A stretch of 64,000 nt of DNA from Euphorbia lathyris (lineage: Eukaryota > Streptophyta > Magnoliopsida > Malpighiales > Euphorbiaceae): NCBI RefSeq assembly GCF_963576675.1, contig NC_088919.1, forward strand, positions 45,778,501-45,842,500, read 5' to 3'. Within the stretch, counting starts at the first letter, position 1. Every line of letters starts with the position of its first letter. The notes under the pieces are model-generated. The model ran no database searches. It had not been told where the DNA came from and saw nothing but the letters and a program-made list of their open reading frames with translations. This document shows, piece after piece, positions 1 to 10,588 of the stretch. Position numbers and translations under genes: made by a program.

Positions 1-1282
1 TATTCGTAATTGGAGGATCGCTGATGTGGTGGATTCTGAGGGGGATTGGATTTGGTCTAGATTTGACTCTTTTTTTAGTCTGGATACGCTCATGAGAATT
101 AGAGGGGTTAAGATAAATAACAAGGAGGAAGATAGAGATAGTCATTATTGGGCGTTGACAAACAATGGGGATTATACCTGTAAATCTGCCTTTGAGGCCT
201 TCAATCAAAATATGGCGGGCCCTCATTCTGAAGTTTGGAAGCTCATTTGGGCTTTAAAAGTTCCTTACCGCATTAGGAGCTTTCTGTGGCTTGGTGTTAA
301 GGGTAGGTTGCTTACTAATTCTGAGAGGAATAGACGGCATTTGGTGGATTCTGGGGCTTGTAGCAGATGCAGAGGGCAGGTTGAATCAATTTGCCATGCT
401 CTTAGGGATTGTACTAGAAGTAAAGAGGTGTGGAAGAAAGTTCTCCCTCACCACCTGATGTCTTCTTTCTTGGCCCACTCTGATCTTGACTGGTTTGTAG
501 ATGGAGTTAGTGGGAAGTTGTTGGCTAGCCTGGAGCATGGTGATATCTTCTTTGCTATTGTCTGTCACCAGATTTGGAATTGGAGAAATGAGGAGATTTT
601 TGGAAGAAAATCTGTTTTTATTCCTAATTTGTTTGAGTTCTTCTCTAATAAGTTATATAATATTACTGATAGCTTCAAAGGAGATTCCCTTGCTAGGTCT
701 ATCCAGAAGAAGACTGTCCACCTCTTGGGCTGGTGTAGACCTAGGGAAGGGTTGGTGAAGCTAAATACGGATGGTTCGTGCCTTAAGGACGGTAAAATTG
801 TTGCAAGAGGTGTTCTGAGGGATGATAGTGGTGCTTGGGTGTCTGGGTTTACTCAGAATCTGGGTTTGGGATCGTCCTTTTCGGCTGAGCTTTGGGGGAT
901 TTTTTCTGGCCTTAGCCTTGCCAAGAGTCTGGGTTTGAAGAAGTTGCTTGTTGAATCTGACAATCTTGAAGCTATCAATATGATCTCCGATAATAAAGCT
1001 ATTTGTGTTAATAGCCAAAATTTAATCAAATGTATTAGAAGGTTTTGTTCTTCCTTTGATTACATCAAATTCAGCCATGTCTTTAGAGAGCAGAACCGGG
1101 TTGCGGATCGTTTGGCGGTTGCTGGCCATGAGAGGATGATGGGCGTCACAACCTTCTCTTTTCCTCCTGATTATCTTTCTTCTCTTCTTTTGGAAGATGT
1201 GGTGGGGATTAGCTTCCCTAGGCTAATTTCGGATTAGTTTTTTTTCTGTTAGTTTTTTCTTTCCTGTTCCTACCAAAAAAAA
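1..1282 (+). mobile_element. L1-type LINE, 3' terminal fragment
   Basis: The window opens inside a non-LTR retrotransposon read on the plus strand. Its ORF2 end is followed by about 40 bp of T-rich 3' UTR and a short A tract at 1275-1282. The 5' part, with endonuclease and most of the reverse transcriptase, lies outside the window, so neither the full length nor a target duplication can be judged. Confidence 0.85.
2..1237 (+). CDS. LINE ORF2 C-terminus: zf-RVT plus RNase H
   Basis: The frame is open from base 2 and runs off the left edge, so this is the C-terminal 411 codons of a LINE polyprotein. Residues about 70-150 (counted from the GTG at 26) match the zf-RVT zinc-binding region, with the SRC-x2-C...H-x4-C spacing visible. 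The last 150 residues are a type I RNase H domain: NTDGS, AELWG, ESDN and VADRLA supply the four acidic catalytic positions. No stop or frameshift interrupts the visible part, which suggests a fairly recent insertion. In plant L1 elements this domain removes the RNA strand after target-primed reverse transcription. It is not a host gene. Confidence 0.85.
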   Translation: MRNWRIADVVDSEGDWIWSRFDSFFSLDTLMRIRGVKINNKEEDRDSHYWALTNNGDYTCKSAFEAFNQNMAGPHSEVWKLIWALKVPYRIRSFLWLGVKGRLLTNSERNRRHLVDSGACSRCRGQVESICHALRDCTRSKEVWKKVLPHHLMSSFLAHSDLDWFVDGVSGKLLASLEHGDIFFAIVCHQIWNWRNEEIFGRKSVFIPNLFEFFSNKLYNITDSFKGDSLARSIQKKTVHLLGWCRPREGLVKLNTDGSCLKDGKIVARGVLRDDSGAWVSGFTQNLGLGSSFSAELWGIFSGLSLAKSLGLKKLLVESDNLEAINMISDNKAICVNSQNLIKCIRRFCSSFDYIKFSHVFREQNRVADRLAVAGHERMMGVTTFSFPPDYLSSLLLEDVVGISFPRLISD

Positions 1283-1283
1283 T

Positions 1284-2280
1284 TAAGAGGCAATAATTAA
1301 AAAAAGTCATTATCGATCAAAATGTCATATATTTTCTGGAACTAATTTTTTTTAGAACTCCAAAGAGTTTATTGGAACCCTATAAATTTTTGTTTCATTC
1401 ACTAATTATATTGTCCTTTCACAATTAATTCTATAATCACCAAGAAAATATATGGTCTTTTAAGAAATAAATTTATGATAGAATTTACATTTTATACATT
1501 ATTTATTTTATTTTTATAAATATATTTAAGTAGTATTCGACTCCACCGCTATAAATAAAACATACAAATAAACAACAACATAAAACATAAGTGGAATTAT
1601 GATTTTATCTACTAATAATTTAGCAATCAAAGTTAAGTTGAATAAAACATAAGTGTCATAATCAAGTAACAACCTTAAATAGTTGGAAATTGACTCATCA
1701 AAACTTGAATCTTAAGAATAGCTTCAAAGTTTTGTCCCTACCCATAAGTGTAAATGTTTATTTATGCATCATTTTTAAGCATCAAAGTGGTTTCCTACTC
1801 ATAGTTTAAATCCAAAATTGCCAACCCATTTCCTGCCTTATAAAGCAAAATATCATCCCAATATCAAACTCCATAAATTGTTTACTTTTGTCTCACATCA
1901 CATCGGAAATATACAGTGACAGATTTAAGATTCACGGACAATAAGTGTTCTAATACTATAAGGCAATAGTTTAGAGGTTCTGGACCTAGCTTTTATATTT
2001 ATTTATTCTTTACCAATTTAAATTTAATAAATATAAAATTTAATTAATTCTTGATTTGACGAAAAAAAACCCAAATAAAGATTAAACATTTGGAACAATT
2101 TGCAGAGTACTAAGCAGTTAATAGTTATATTATTATTATGATAAAATACAAAAAAAAAAAAAAACTATAGTTTGACGTTTTTGCAGAACACAATCCTATG
2201 GCTTTACAACTTACAAATATAAGTTTGTGGTTCGTGTTGTTTGAATATTCAGACATTCCAACAAAAATTGTTATTGTAAT
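1284..2280. other. AT-rich intergenic DNA
   Basis: I see no gene. The stretch is AT-rich with many stops in all frames and a run of about 16 A at 2149-2164. No repeat could be named. Confidence 0.5.
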
Positions 2281-2438
2281 AAATCACAAGTATTTTACCA
2301 CAAAGGTAGTGTCTTGCTATTACATTAAAAACAAAGAAAAACCCCTAACCCACTTCACCCCGATATGATTCGAATCCATGACCTCAACGGTCATAGGTAA
2401 GCTCTCAACCAACGGACTAAGATCTCAAGTAATTATTA
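2281..2438 (-). mobile_element. tRNA-derived SINE
   Basis: On the minus strand the head reads like a tRNA-derived pol III promoter. An A-box-like TAGTCCGTTGGTTGAGAG (about 2402-2419) is followed about 25 bp later by a B box, GGATTCGAATC (about 2367-2377). A non-tRNA body with T-rich stretches follows. The 158-bp unit is flanked by tattgtaat at 2272-2280 and again at 2439-2447, a plausible 9-bp target duplication. It lies about 460 bp upstream of the fasciclin gene in the opposite orientation. The family name is unknown to me. Confidence 0.75.
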
Positions 2439-2540
2439 TATTGTAATTGAATTAAATTTTAAATTAGAAACCCTCTAAATGGGAGACTCTAAGCAAATAT
2501 GTGCTTGACTTTTCTACCTCGGAAACTCCACGTTGAAAAA

Positions 2541-2550
2541 TATAAATAAC
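2541..2550 (+). promoter_or_regulatory. possible TATA box of the fasciclin gene
   Basis: The sequence tataaataac is a good plant TATA match about 350 bp upstream of the chosen ATG. It would imply a leader of roughly 325 nt. A weaker tatatg at 2851 would give a very short leader instead. Neither can be proven from sequence alone. Confidence 0.25.
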
Positions 2551-2898
2551 CTTCTCGTTCTATGTTTTTCAGTTCTGTTTTTTCAACTCTCCAACTTTGA
2601 ATACACGAGTTTCAAGATTACTGTTAACTTTATGAAGCAATCAAAATCTTTAAAAAATGGTACCCAACCTACTAGAAATCGTTTTCCGTTCACGACATAG
2701 CCTTCTAATTTGATAACTATTTTTTTCCCAACAAAATCAAAATCAAATTGTACCTTAACAATAAAGATTTGGAAAAGAGGTTATAACGTCACTCTACAAA
2801 TTTGGACCCTTTCACCTAATCATAACAACTACTTCTCATCTTCTCTTCAATATATGTTCCTCTCCAAACCTTCAATTCTCTTCACAATCTCATTCAAA

Positions 2899-3630
2899 AT
2901 GAAAACTCAACTTCTTTTCTTCACTTTCTTCTCCCTATACTCCTCATTTTCCTCAGCACAATCCCCCTCGCCCGCCCCGCCTTCCGGCCCAACTAACGTC
3001 ACCGCGATACTCGAAAAGGCCGGTCAATACACTACCTTTATCAAGCTATTGAAAGCAACTCAAGAAGCTAATCAAATCAATACCCAACTCAACAACTCGA
3101 ACCAAGGACTAACAATCTTCGCGCCGACGGATAATGCCTTTACTAGCCTCAAACCCGGGACGTTGAATTCGCTAAATGATCAGGCGAAAGTGCAGCTGGT
3201 TCAGTTTCATATTCTGCCTACCTTTATTTCTATGTCACAGTTTCAGACTGTGAGTAATCCGTTGCGAACGCAGGCTGGGAATAGCGCGAATGGGGAGTTT
3301 CCGTTGAATGTTACGACGTCCGGGAATCAAGTGAATGTGACTACTGGTGTTGATACAGCAACTGTGGCGAATACTGTGTTTACTGATGGTTCACTTGCTG
3401 TGTACCAAGTTGATAAAGTGCTTCTTCCGTTGGATCTTTTTGGTTCGCCTGCTGCTGCTCCTGCTCCTGCGCCTGGTTCGAAGGCGGGTAAGGCTGTTAC
3501 TGCGAAGGCTCCGGGGGCTGCAGCTGCGGATGATGATACTCCTGATGTTTCGCCTGCTGCAACAACAACTACTGTAGCAATTGTATCCTATTCTGTTGCA
3601 GTTATAGCTGCTATTTGTTTGAATCTATGA
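2899..3630 (+). CDS. fasciclin-like arabinogalactan protein (FLA11/12-like)
   Basis: This is a single-exon gene for a 243-residue secreted, probably GPI-anchored cell-wall glycoprotein. I start at 2899 because the frame then opens with a typical signal peptide (KTQLLFFTFFSLYSSF..., cleaved before AQSPSPAPP). The frame is open further upstream, but the extra 63 residues have no such signal. One fasciclin domain spans about residues 35-180, with H1 (LTIFAPTDNAFTSL) and H2 (VYQVDKVLLP) and several N-glycosylation sites. AGP-type Pro/Ala/Ser stretches (SPSPAPP, AAPAPAPG) flank it. A hydrophobic C-terminal tail after small residues fits GPI addition. The length and the single fasciclin domain match the group associated with stem and secondary-wall mechanics; that role is inferred. 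The frame is intact. Confidence 0.93.
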   Translation: MKTQLLFFTFFSLYSSFSSAQSPSPAPPSGPTNVTAILEKAGQYTTFIKLLKATQEANQINTQLNNSNQGLTIFAPTDNAFTSLKPGTLNSLNDQAKVQLVQFHILPTFISMSQFQTVSNPLRTQAGNSANGEFPLNVTTSGNQVNVTTGVDTATVANTVFTDGSLAVYQVDKVLLPLDLFGSPAAAPAPAPGSKAGKAVTAKAPGAAAADDDTPDVSPAATTTTVAIVSYSVAVIAAICLNL

Positions 3631-3723
3631 GTTTCATTTGCTTTCAAATTCAATGATTTGAGAACTGCTTATGAATCATTCTTTCTTTCTTCCATTTTCT
3701 ATGTAAAATGTATCACATTCAAT

Positions 3724-3789
3724 TTTCTAAGAAGTATTCTTTACAATTATTATGTTTTTCTAAGAAGTATTCTTTACAATTATTATGTT
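3724..3789. repeat. 33-bp tandem duplication, two copies
   Basis: The unit ttctaagaagtattctttac... with its AT-rich tail occurs twice head to tail with a 33-bp period. It lies about 100 bp past the fasciclin stop codon, probably in or near its 3' UTR. Confidence 0.8.
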
Positions 3790-3857
3790 TGACTCCAAAA
3801 TAACAGACTTAGTTGCTGATATGGAATCCGGAACTTAAATTTAGGGGTTGCAATTCG

Positions 3858-4514
3858 CGTACAACAACAAAGCCTTAGTTCTGAAATGATTCGGGATCGG
3901 CTAACATGAATCATCATATGAAACCGTGCAATCAAGCCGTGTCAGCGACATAAATTCTCTCCCTCCACTCTGTCCTATCCACTACCATATTCTCCTCAAT
4001 CCCTGATAAACTCGTATCACTCTCGATCACCCTCCTCCAAGTTTGTTTAGGTCTACCCTTACCCCTCACCACTACACCCCCTTGCCACTCTTCAGTCCGA
4101 CGCATCAAGCGCTCTTCGTCTTACATGGCCAAACCACCTTAGTTGGTTTTCCCTCATTTTATTCTCAATAGATGTAACCCCTACTTTTGTCCTAATTATT
4201 TCATTACTCACCCTATCCTTTCTCGTATGATCACACATACATCTGAACATACGCATCTCCGTCACCGACATCTTATGAATGTGACAGTATTTCACTGCCC
4301 AACACTCCGTACCATATAATAATGCTGGCCTAATTGCCGTGCGGTAGAATTTTCCCTTCAATCTATTAGGCATGCCAGGGTCACAAAGGAAACCCGTAGC
4401 ACTCTTCCACTTTGTCCAACCAGATTTAATCCTATGAGCAACATCTCCATCCGTTATTCGTGTAATATTAATTCTTGTGCAAATGTTAACCGAATCAACT
4501 TTAATCCAACACAA
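3858..4514 (-). mobile_element. RTE-type LINE, 3' remnant
   Basis: The minus strand encodes about 140 residues ending the reverse-transcriptase region of a plant RTE element. Recognisable pieces are KGKFYRTAIRPALLYGTECW, a KMSVTEMRMFRCMCDHTRKD segment and MRENQLRWFGHVRRR. A premature stop follows, then degenerate 3' sequence that ends in the family's characteristic tgttgttgt simple-repeat tail (about 3862-3870 on the plus strand). The 5' part is missing and the fragment is decayed. It lies between the fasciclin and P58IPK genes. Confidence 0.85.
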
Positions 4515-5558
4515 AAAAAATTATATGTATTAACCCAATCCGGTTCAATGTCATTTCCGTGTCTATTCACATCACAAGTCATTTATAATTTTGTTATCTC
4601 TATTAATGATGACATCTAAAATATAAAAAACTATGGTAAAACTTATAAATATTTATATCATTTTAAGAATTAACAAGTTAACTTTGATCGCTCAAAAGTT
4701 TGACCTAAGACTCGTTTATATTATATTTTTACAGTCCGTAGACCATTTACAATTTTATTAGCTGTTAAGGTGACATGAGAATGTAATAATAATTTTCCAT
4801 AGCTTATGGTAATAGATATATTAAAGCGTGAGACAAAATTCATATTATCGTTCCTCTTATATTATTGTGTCGTAAGCATGTTGTGTTATTTATATATTAC
4901 AAACGAACATAATATATAGTATAAATAATAATCGTATCAGTTGGGTATCAGTTGGATTATCGTAATCCCAAGTCTGTCTGATAAAATATACGTTAACAAG
5001 AATATTTCAAGGTCTAACTTTCTGAATTTGTATTAGATTCATTAGATACATGTCATTTAGGAGGCTAATTACAATCATGCTATCGTAAATGAAATAGAAA
5101 CGCCATAAATCTTAAATTCTTAAACGAGAAAATTATCGCAATTTAACTTTGATTTCACCTTCGTAGGACCACGGATATAATTAACTCTGTCATTTAGGAC
5201 AATGAGAAAAAGAGAGAAAGAAAGCTTAAACAGAAAATGCTTAATTCTATGAGTTACACAATAAAAAAAATGCTCTAAAACAACTACAGATCGACCGAGT
5301 CTAGAAAATGCAGTTCAGATACTTCAAAGATGGAGCAAATTTGGAACACAGCGAGTTCAATTCCCTCATCGGTTTCCTAAGCTATTAGATACAAATTCCA
5401 GAAGTTACGTGTTCCGTTTGCAGTGCAAAACTTTGTAAAGTTTACATCAAAGATCAACTATCTGAGCAGCGTTTTTCTATATCAGTTGGTGTTAGTTAAA
5501 AGAAGAGGTTAGAACAGCATCAGGAGGAGAGAGTTACCCTGTATGTGGCTCGCCGATA
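4515..5558. other. intergenic DNA and P58IPK 3' flank
   Basis: No coding region is visible. The first 700 bp are AT-rich. The part nearest 5559, perhaps back to about 5250, should hold the 3' UTR of the P58IPK gene, which is read leftward. Confidence 0.5.
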
Positions 5559-8500
5559 TCAAAAATGAAACTGAAAACCTCCGTCACCACCACCACCGGG
5601 AAAGCCTCCATCAAAATGAAATGTGAATTGTTGTCCTCCATGAGTGAAAGGGTTACCCCCGCCGCCCATTCCCATTTCTTCTATGTCTTCTCCTCTGTCG
5701 AACCTTGAACGTTTTTCGTCATCGCCAAGAACCTGTTAAGGACAATGTAAGCGTCAACTAGGAATCTGTCGCAAATATATCACTGAAAAACCTTAGATCC
5801 TTGCTTCCCTTAAAACTTAGGATGAAAAGAAACAAAAAATAAGAGATGATGAAACCGCACCTCATAAGCTGCAGCAATTTCTCGGAATTTATTCTCTGCT
5901 TCCTCTCTATTTTCAACATTCTTATCTGGATGCCATTGCAAAGCTAGTTTCTTATAGGCTCGCTTGATCTCAGCTATAGAGGTAGTTTTTGATATTCCTA
6001 AGATTTTGTACCAGTCTTTTCGTTTGCTCATCTTTAATGCTTTCTCTGCCCGCATCAATACTTCCCGGATATTTCCATCCTACAAATATTCACACGTTTT
6101 TATTGGACGACTGCAATTTACATTTATTTCTCTATTAGCTAAACCACCAGGAAACTAACAATAAGCGCCAGTTAAATGTAGTTACGATTACAAATTTACC
6201 CACTGTGATGAAGTTGCCTAATGTCAGCGATTTCATAAGAGGAAAAAAAATAGCTCACTTATTAAGTATATGGACTTGAAACAATTAAAATCCAGGGAAA
6301 AATTTGGTCACTTGTTAATCATATGGACTTGAAACAATTAAAATCCTAACACAGAACCACGACCAATGAGAAGGAATAAATAGTATCATCGGACATCGAG
6401 AGGGCAAACAAATGCAAAGGGAAAAGAGAAAGAATTATAACTTGTACAAAATCTAACATGTTGAAGCAAAATTATAACTTAGCTTCTGGTATCAACCATT
6501 TTAATGATCAAGGATTAACAAGCATTCAGAAAGTTAATAGGAGAGGAGCAAAAACTTGTGCAAGTACTCCCTAACTAACTGAATGATGAATAGTTTGGGG
6601 ACTATTGTTGGCTAATTTTGATGTCTGCTTTGGTTTAAAAACTATCTTATTGATTGTACCTAAGATGGTGGTCGTACACTGACTTTCAAGCAAATATAGT
6701 CACAAGGAGAATATGATCAAATGCCAACAAATAGAAAGACATGTTTTCTGAGATAACAAAAGAAATACAATTCAAAGCATAATATATGCACCCCGTCCCT
6801 TCTCAATTTATCATACAACACCAAATGCCAATAAGAACAATGCTCATCATATACAATTGCACACCTTTTCACCATAAATCATGTTCATTCAAATGTAGGT
6901 TTTTTTCTCTAAAGAAAAGAAAGAAAAAAAAAAGAAATTGCATGCCATTCCATATATCTAAGTTAGGAAAAGGTTTCTCATTTCGAGTTTTGCTTAGATG
7001 TTAAATGCCGCAAAATACTCATTTTTAAGCATCAGTTAGTATTCCATGATACAGTTGTGAAAAATTCATGTAGACTTTGATCACCTCAATAAGTAACTAA
7101 CCTGAGGTGATTGCTGAGCTGCTGATTTTAGGTCTTCCACAGCACCTTCCCAGTCCTCCGTTAACAGTTTAGCCTCGCCTCTCTGCAAGCAGAAGTATCA
7201 GAAAGAAGTTTAAGAAAAATAGAATATATTTATTCCATAAAGAGCTCCAACATTCACGATTAGCAGGAACATCAAACCTGAACTAGGGCTTCAAGAAGCT
7301 CGCCATCAATGTTAAGTGCTTCAGTACAGCTACTCAGAGCATCTTTGCCCCTGCCAAGCTGGACCAATAATTTACACAAGCCTAGATGAAGATGGACATT
7401 ATACGCAAGATGATCAGGATCCATTGCAAGGGCAGCTTTGTAGTCCTCTACTGCAACACGCAGCTTGCCCTTACTTGCATTATCTTCTGCCTGTTAAAAG
7501 AAACGGTACATTCAATTCAAAACCAAATAATTTGAGAATAAATAAGACTTCCAAATAGCTTTACTGTGAATAAAGCGAGAGTAGTTACTTACACTTTTAG
7601 TCTTCTTCAGTAAATTCTTTAATGCAAAATATGCTTTCTTTAGCTCACTGTGCTCTGGATCAAGACGGAGACCTTTCTGAAAATGTCTGAAAGGACCACA
7701 GTTTTAGCGTTACAATTCCAACACATGTTAAGGAAATAATAAAATTAACATAATTATTTTACTGACTTTGAAGCAACATCATGATCTGCTAAATAGTAGT
7801 AGGCGCGCCCACGGAGCAACAGTGCCTCTAAATTACTTTCATCTTCCTTGAGAATAAATCCTGTTTCAGAGATTGCACCAGAATAGTCTTTGGTTGCCAC
7901 CAACAATCTCACTTTTAGGAATTTGGCCTGCCAAAAGCAATAACAACAGTTAAAAAGTTAGTAAACACCTAAAAGCATGCAATTTCATACAAGAGACATG
8001 CAAAAAACATACTACAAAATTTCAATTGTTTGCCTATAAATTCCAAAGGTTTTACCTTCGAGCATGCTGGAGAAAAAACAAGAACAACTTTTTCGACATA
8101 TTCCAAAGATTTCTTGTAGTCGCCTGAATCAAAGAGTGAAAACGCCGAGTCAAGAGCACTCTGAGCCTGATGTAATTGAGAAAGCTCCTTCTCGGCCACT
8201 TTGTGTTTTGGTTTTAGCTCCAGAAATTTATTGTAACTCTTTTCTGATTCATCGTATCTACACTTAGAAAAGTGCACAATAAAAAAATATTCTGCAAACC
8301 TTAACTATAAGTGAAATGTATAAAGATAAATTTGTGATTTCACACATTTACAAAGACGTTATTGTGGTTTGAAAGTTTGCAAACATGGGTATGAAGTTTC
8401 CTTCATTTGCAAAGATACACTTTTCACTAGAACCGTCACTAAACAATAAAAAAAATTAGTCGTTTTCTTATTTTTTTTTCTCTTCATTTGCAAAGATACA

Positions 8501-9587
8501 CCTTTTCACTAGAAAAGTCACTAAACAATAAAAAAAAGTAGTCGTTTTCTTATTGTTTTCTCCTTGAAAACGTTATTATTATATGTTAGAAGGGGCACAA
8601 ATGAGATGGAAAAAGCGCTGAAGTGAGGAAACTAGGAAACTTCAGACTTGCATTTGCAAACTTTTAAACCACTGTAACATCTATGCAAATGTGAAAGCAC
8701 AAGGTTTTATTTTGTACTTTGCCCTAACTAAATTGCTAGAAAGTCAGTAGGCAAAACGAGGAATTCCTAGGGCCTTCAAGAGGAAGATCCTAGTACACTT
8801 ATTATTTCTTAATTTGGAAGAATATTCAATTCAACAAAAATGACATTTTCATCGACATGGATTATGGGCAATAAGCAATCAAAATTGAGAATGAAACCAT
8901 TGTAGAATCTAGCAAAACAGAACATGATATGAATGCTCTTTATTATTCAAATTTTTATTCTATTTCCTTCCAATGAAACAGTGATAGCAAATGGAAATGT
9001 CTAGTACATATTCTGTAGTCCAAACATTTTCAAGTCTCCAAAACAGCAATTAAAATGGAAACACAAACCTATAACATTTCAGAAGTAGGTAGTTTTCACC
9101 AACCTGCATATCCGACGAAGAATGGAAGCTCTACGAAAATATGCTTCAGAAAGTGTAGGATCTGCCTCAATGGCTGCATTAAGATCATCAAGCGCCTCGC
9201 TATAACGCTTCACCTTTACACTCTGCTCCACCTTTTCAAATAACTCAGCAGCATTCCCCGCTTTACCGTCTGAAAACAAAAGCCTCAAAATAATCACACA
9301 ACACGACTGATCTAAGTAACATAGCTAATTAACTGATGCTCAATTAAAAAAAAAGGCATCCCATCCAATTTAAAATCCCTAAATCCTAATGATCAAATTG
9401 AAAGGAAATAAAAAGATGAACCAATTGAGAGCAGAAGAGACATGCCTGCAGAAGAAACCAGAGGCTGCAGAAGTAAGAGCTGGCAAACAACCACAAAATT
9501 AAGTAAAAATACTGTGTAAGCCCATCCTCTCCATGCCGCCCCGTCCACCGCCGAGCAGAGTCTTAACATACCCATATCCATCCTCAT
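5559..9587 (-). CDS. P58IPK: P58IPK/DNAJC3-type ER co-chaperone, nine exons
   Basis: The protein combines TPR repeats with a C-terminal J domain and probably works in the ER lumen, passing unfolded clients to BiP. My splice model, 5' to 3', is 9587-9446, 9269-9104, 8257-8056, 7927-7767, 7686-7593, 7490-7278, 7182-7102, 6079-5861 and 5732-5559. It gives 1452 nt and 483 residues, close to the Arabidopsis homologue as I recall it. The N-terminus has a signal/anchor segment ([19 protein letters not shown]). TPR units follow (for example [16 protein letters not shown] and [11 protein letters not shown]). The J domain (DWYKILGI...) holds the HPD motif in LQWHPDKN. The tail is Gly/Phe-rich and has no KDEL. 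Intron 1 appears to start with GC rather than GT. Intron 3 carries a MITE. ATGs at 9587 and 9581 are both possible starts. The frame is intact. Confidence 0.94.
8308..8725. mobile_element. MITE in intron 3 of the P58IPK gene
   Basis: The two ends are inverted repeats of about 70 bp with mismatches. The best-matched core pairs tgtgatttcacacatttac (8333 on) with the complement of gcaaatgtgaaagcaca near 8686-8702. The outer flanks aacta at 8303-8307 and 8726-8730 are a candidate 5-bp target duplication. No coding capacity is visible. The superfamily is uncertain. Confidence 0.7.
8401..8563. repeat. 81-bp tandem duplication inside the intronic MITE
   Basis: Two copies of a unit starting cttcatttgcaaagatacac lie head to tail with an 81-bp period and only a few differences. 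They form the central part of the MITE. Confidence 0.8.
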
Positions 9588-9797
9588 CCTCTTTCTTTTT
9601 ATCTATATTTCAGAAATCGATGACGCTTCACCGGAAAATGTGCATATATACATGAAAGAGCAAGTATTTGATCTGAGATTGGCTGAATCAAAGAGAGCCC
9701 GACAATCAATTTGAAGAGGGATTGATTTTCTATTTTTCTGAAACTGAAGAAGACTAAGCTGTGGGAAGATTCAGTACGTCGATACACGTATTGGTTG

Positions 9798-9816
9798 CCA
9801 ATCATTTTCTTACACG
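9798..9816. promoter_or_regulatory. ER stress response element (CCAAT-N10-CACG)
   Basis: CCAAT at 9798-9802 and CACG at 9813-9816 are exactly ten bases apart. This is the plant ERSE-I arrangement bound by NF-Y with bZIP28/60-type factors. It lies 211-229 bp upstream of the P58IPK start codon and reads in the opposite direction to the gene. The CACG is part of the palindrome acacgtgt. P58IPK is a known unfolded-protein-response target in other species, so function is plausible but untested here. Confidence 0.6.
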
Positions 9817-9874
9817 TGTAGTAATAGTTGGCTTAGTCAGATGTCTCCAACTCTTTTCTTCCATTAATATGTAG

Positions 9875-9882
9875 CCACGTGG
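9875..9882. promoter_or_regulatory. G-box CCACGTGG upstream of P58IPK
   Basis: A perfect palindromic G-box lies about 290 bp upstream of the P58IPK ATG and 60 bp beyond the ERSE. bZIP and bHLH factors bind this sequence. A further bZIP-type core, gatgacgc at 9619-9626, lies in the likely leader. Confidence 0.4.
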
Positions 9883-10503
9883 ATACCTTCTTCCTATCCT
9901 TTTGGGCCGAAAGCCCATATTTGGTCCATGTGCTAAATGGTGGCCCAATAAGACTAAGCTTTTAATTGGGCTCATTTTCTTGCTCCAATGAATTTCGTCA
10001 TTCATGTCTTTTCTTCATTTTATTTGGATCAATTACTGAACCGAATTAAATATCCGAATAAAAAGATTCAGAATTGATTCTTTTTAGTGTTAAATGGAAT
10101 TGTAACTTTCGTTATAAAATATTGGAAAAATTTCTCAATAAAATTTCAGATATACAATTTGTAAAGTTTCCGAATTTTAGTACAATTTCTGAATCTTATC
10201 TGATGGGTTTCGTTTTCCTCGGTAAGTTTCCAAATTAGTTTTGCATTATCGTGATAGTGAGAATCTGACAAAGATAAGTTATATACATATTTTAATTTAA
10301 CAATATCCTCATTTGTATCACTTTTGAATGTTTAATTAACATTTTACTTTTTCCTATTTTTTAAGGAATTCTGCAAGAACTTTATCATATACGGAGGACG
10401 AGATTTATGAGGTTCTTGATATATGGAAAAACATTTTATAACCACAATATGAGTTAGATAAATTGTTTGTAAAATAAAAGTATAGAATAAATTGTTTGTA
10501 AAT
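9883..10503. other. intergenic DNA beyond the P58IPK promoter
   Basis: No gene is visible. The part nearest 9883 presumably belongs to the P58IPK promoter. The rest is AT-rich. Confidence 0.4.
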
Positions 10504-10588
10504 AGTTTGTCTTTAAGTTTTAATATCTTTGAGTTAATTGTAGTGCATTCTAGTTTTGTCTTTGAGTTTTAATATCTTTGAGTTAATT
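10504..10588. repeat. direct repeat of about 36 bp at a LINE insertion site
   Basis: 10504-10539 and 10552-10588 are near-identical (agtttgtctttaagtttt... and agttttgtctttgagtttt...). The second copy starts where the LINE interval begins, right after the 5' copy of its putative target duplication. Confidence 0.75.
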
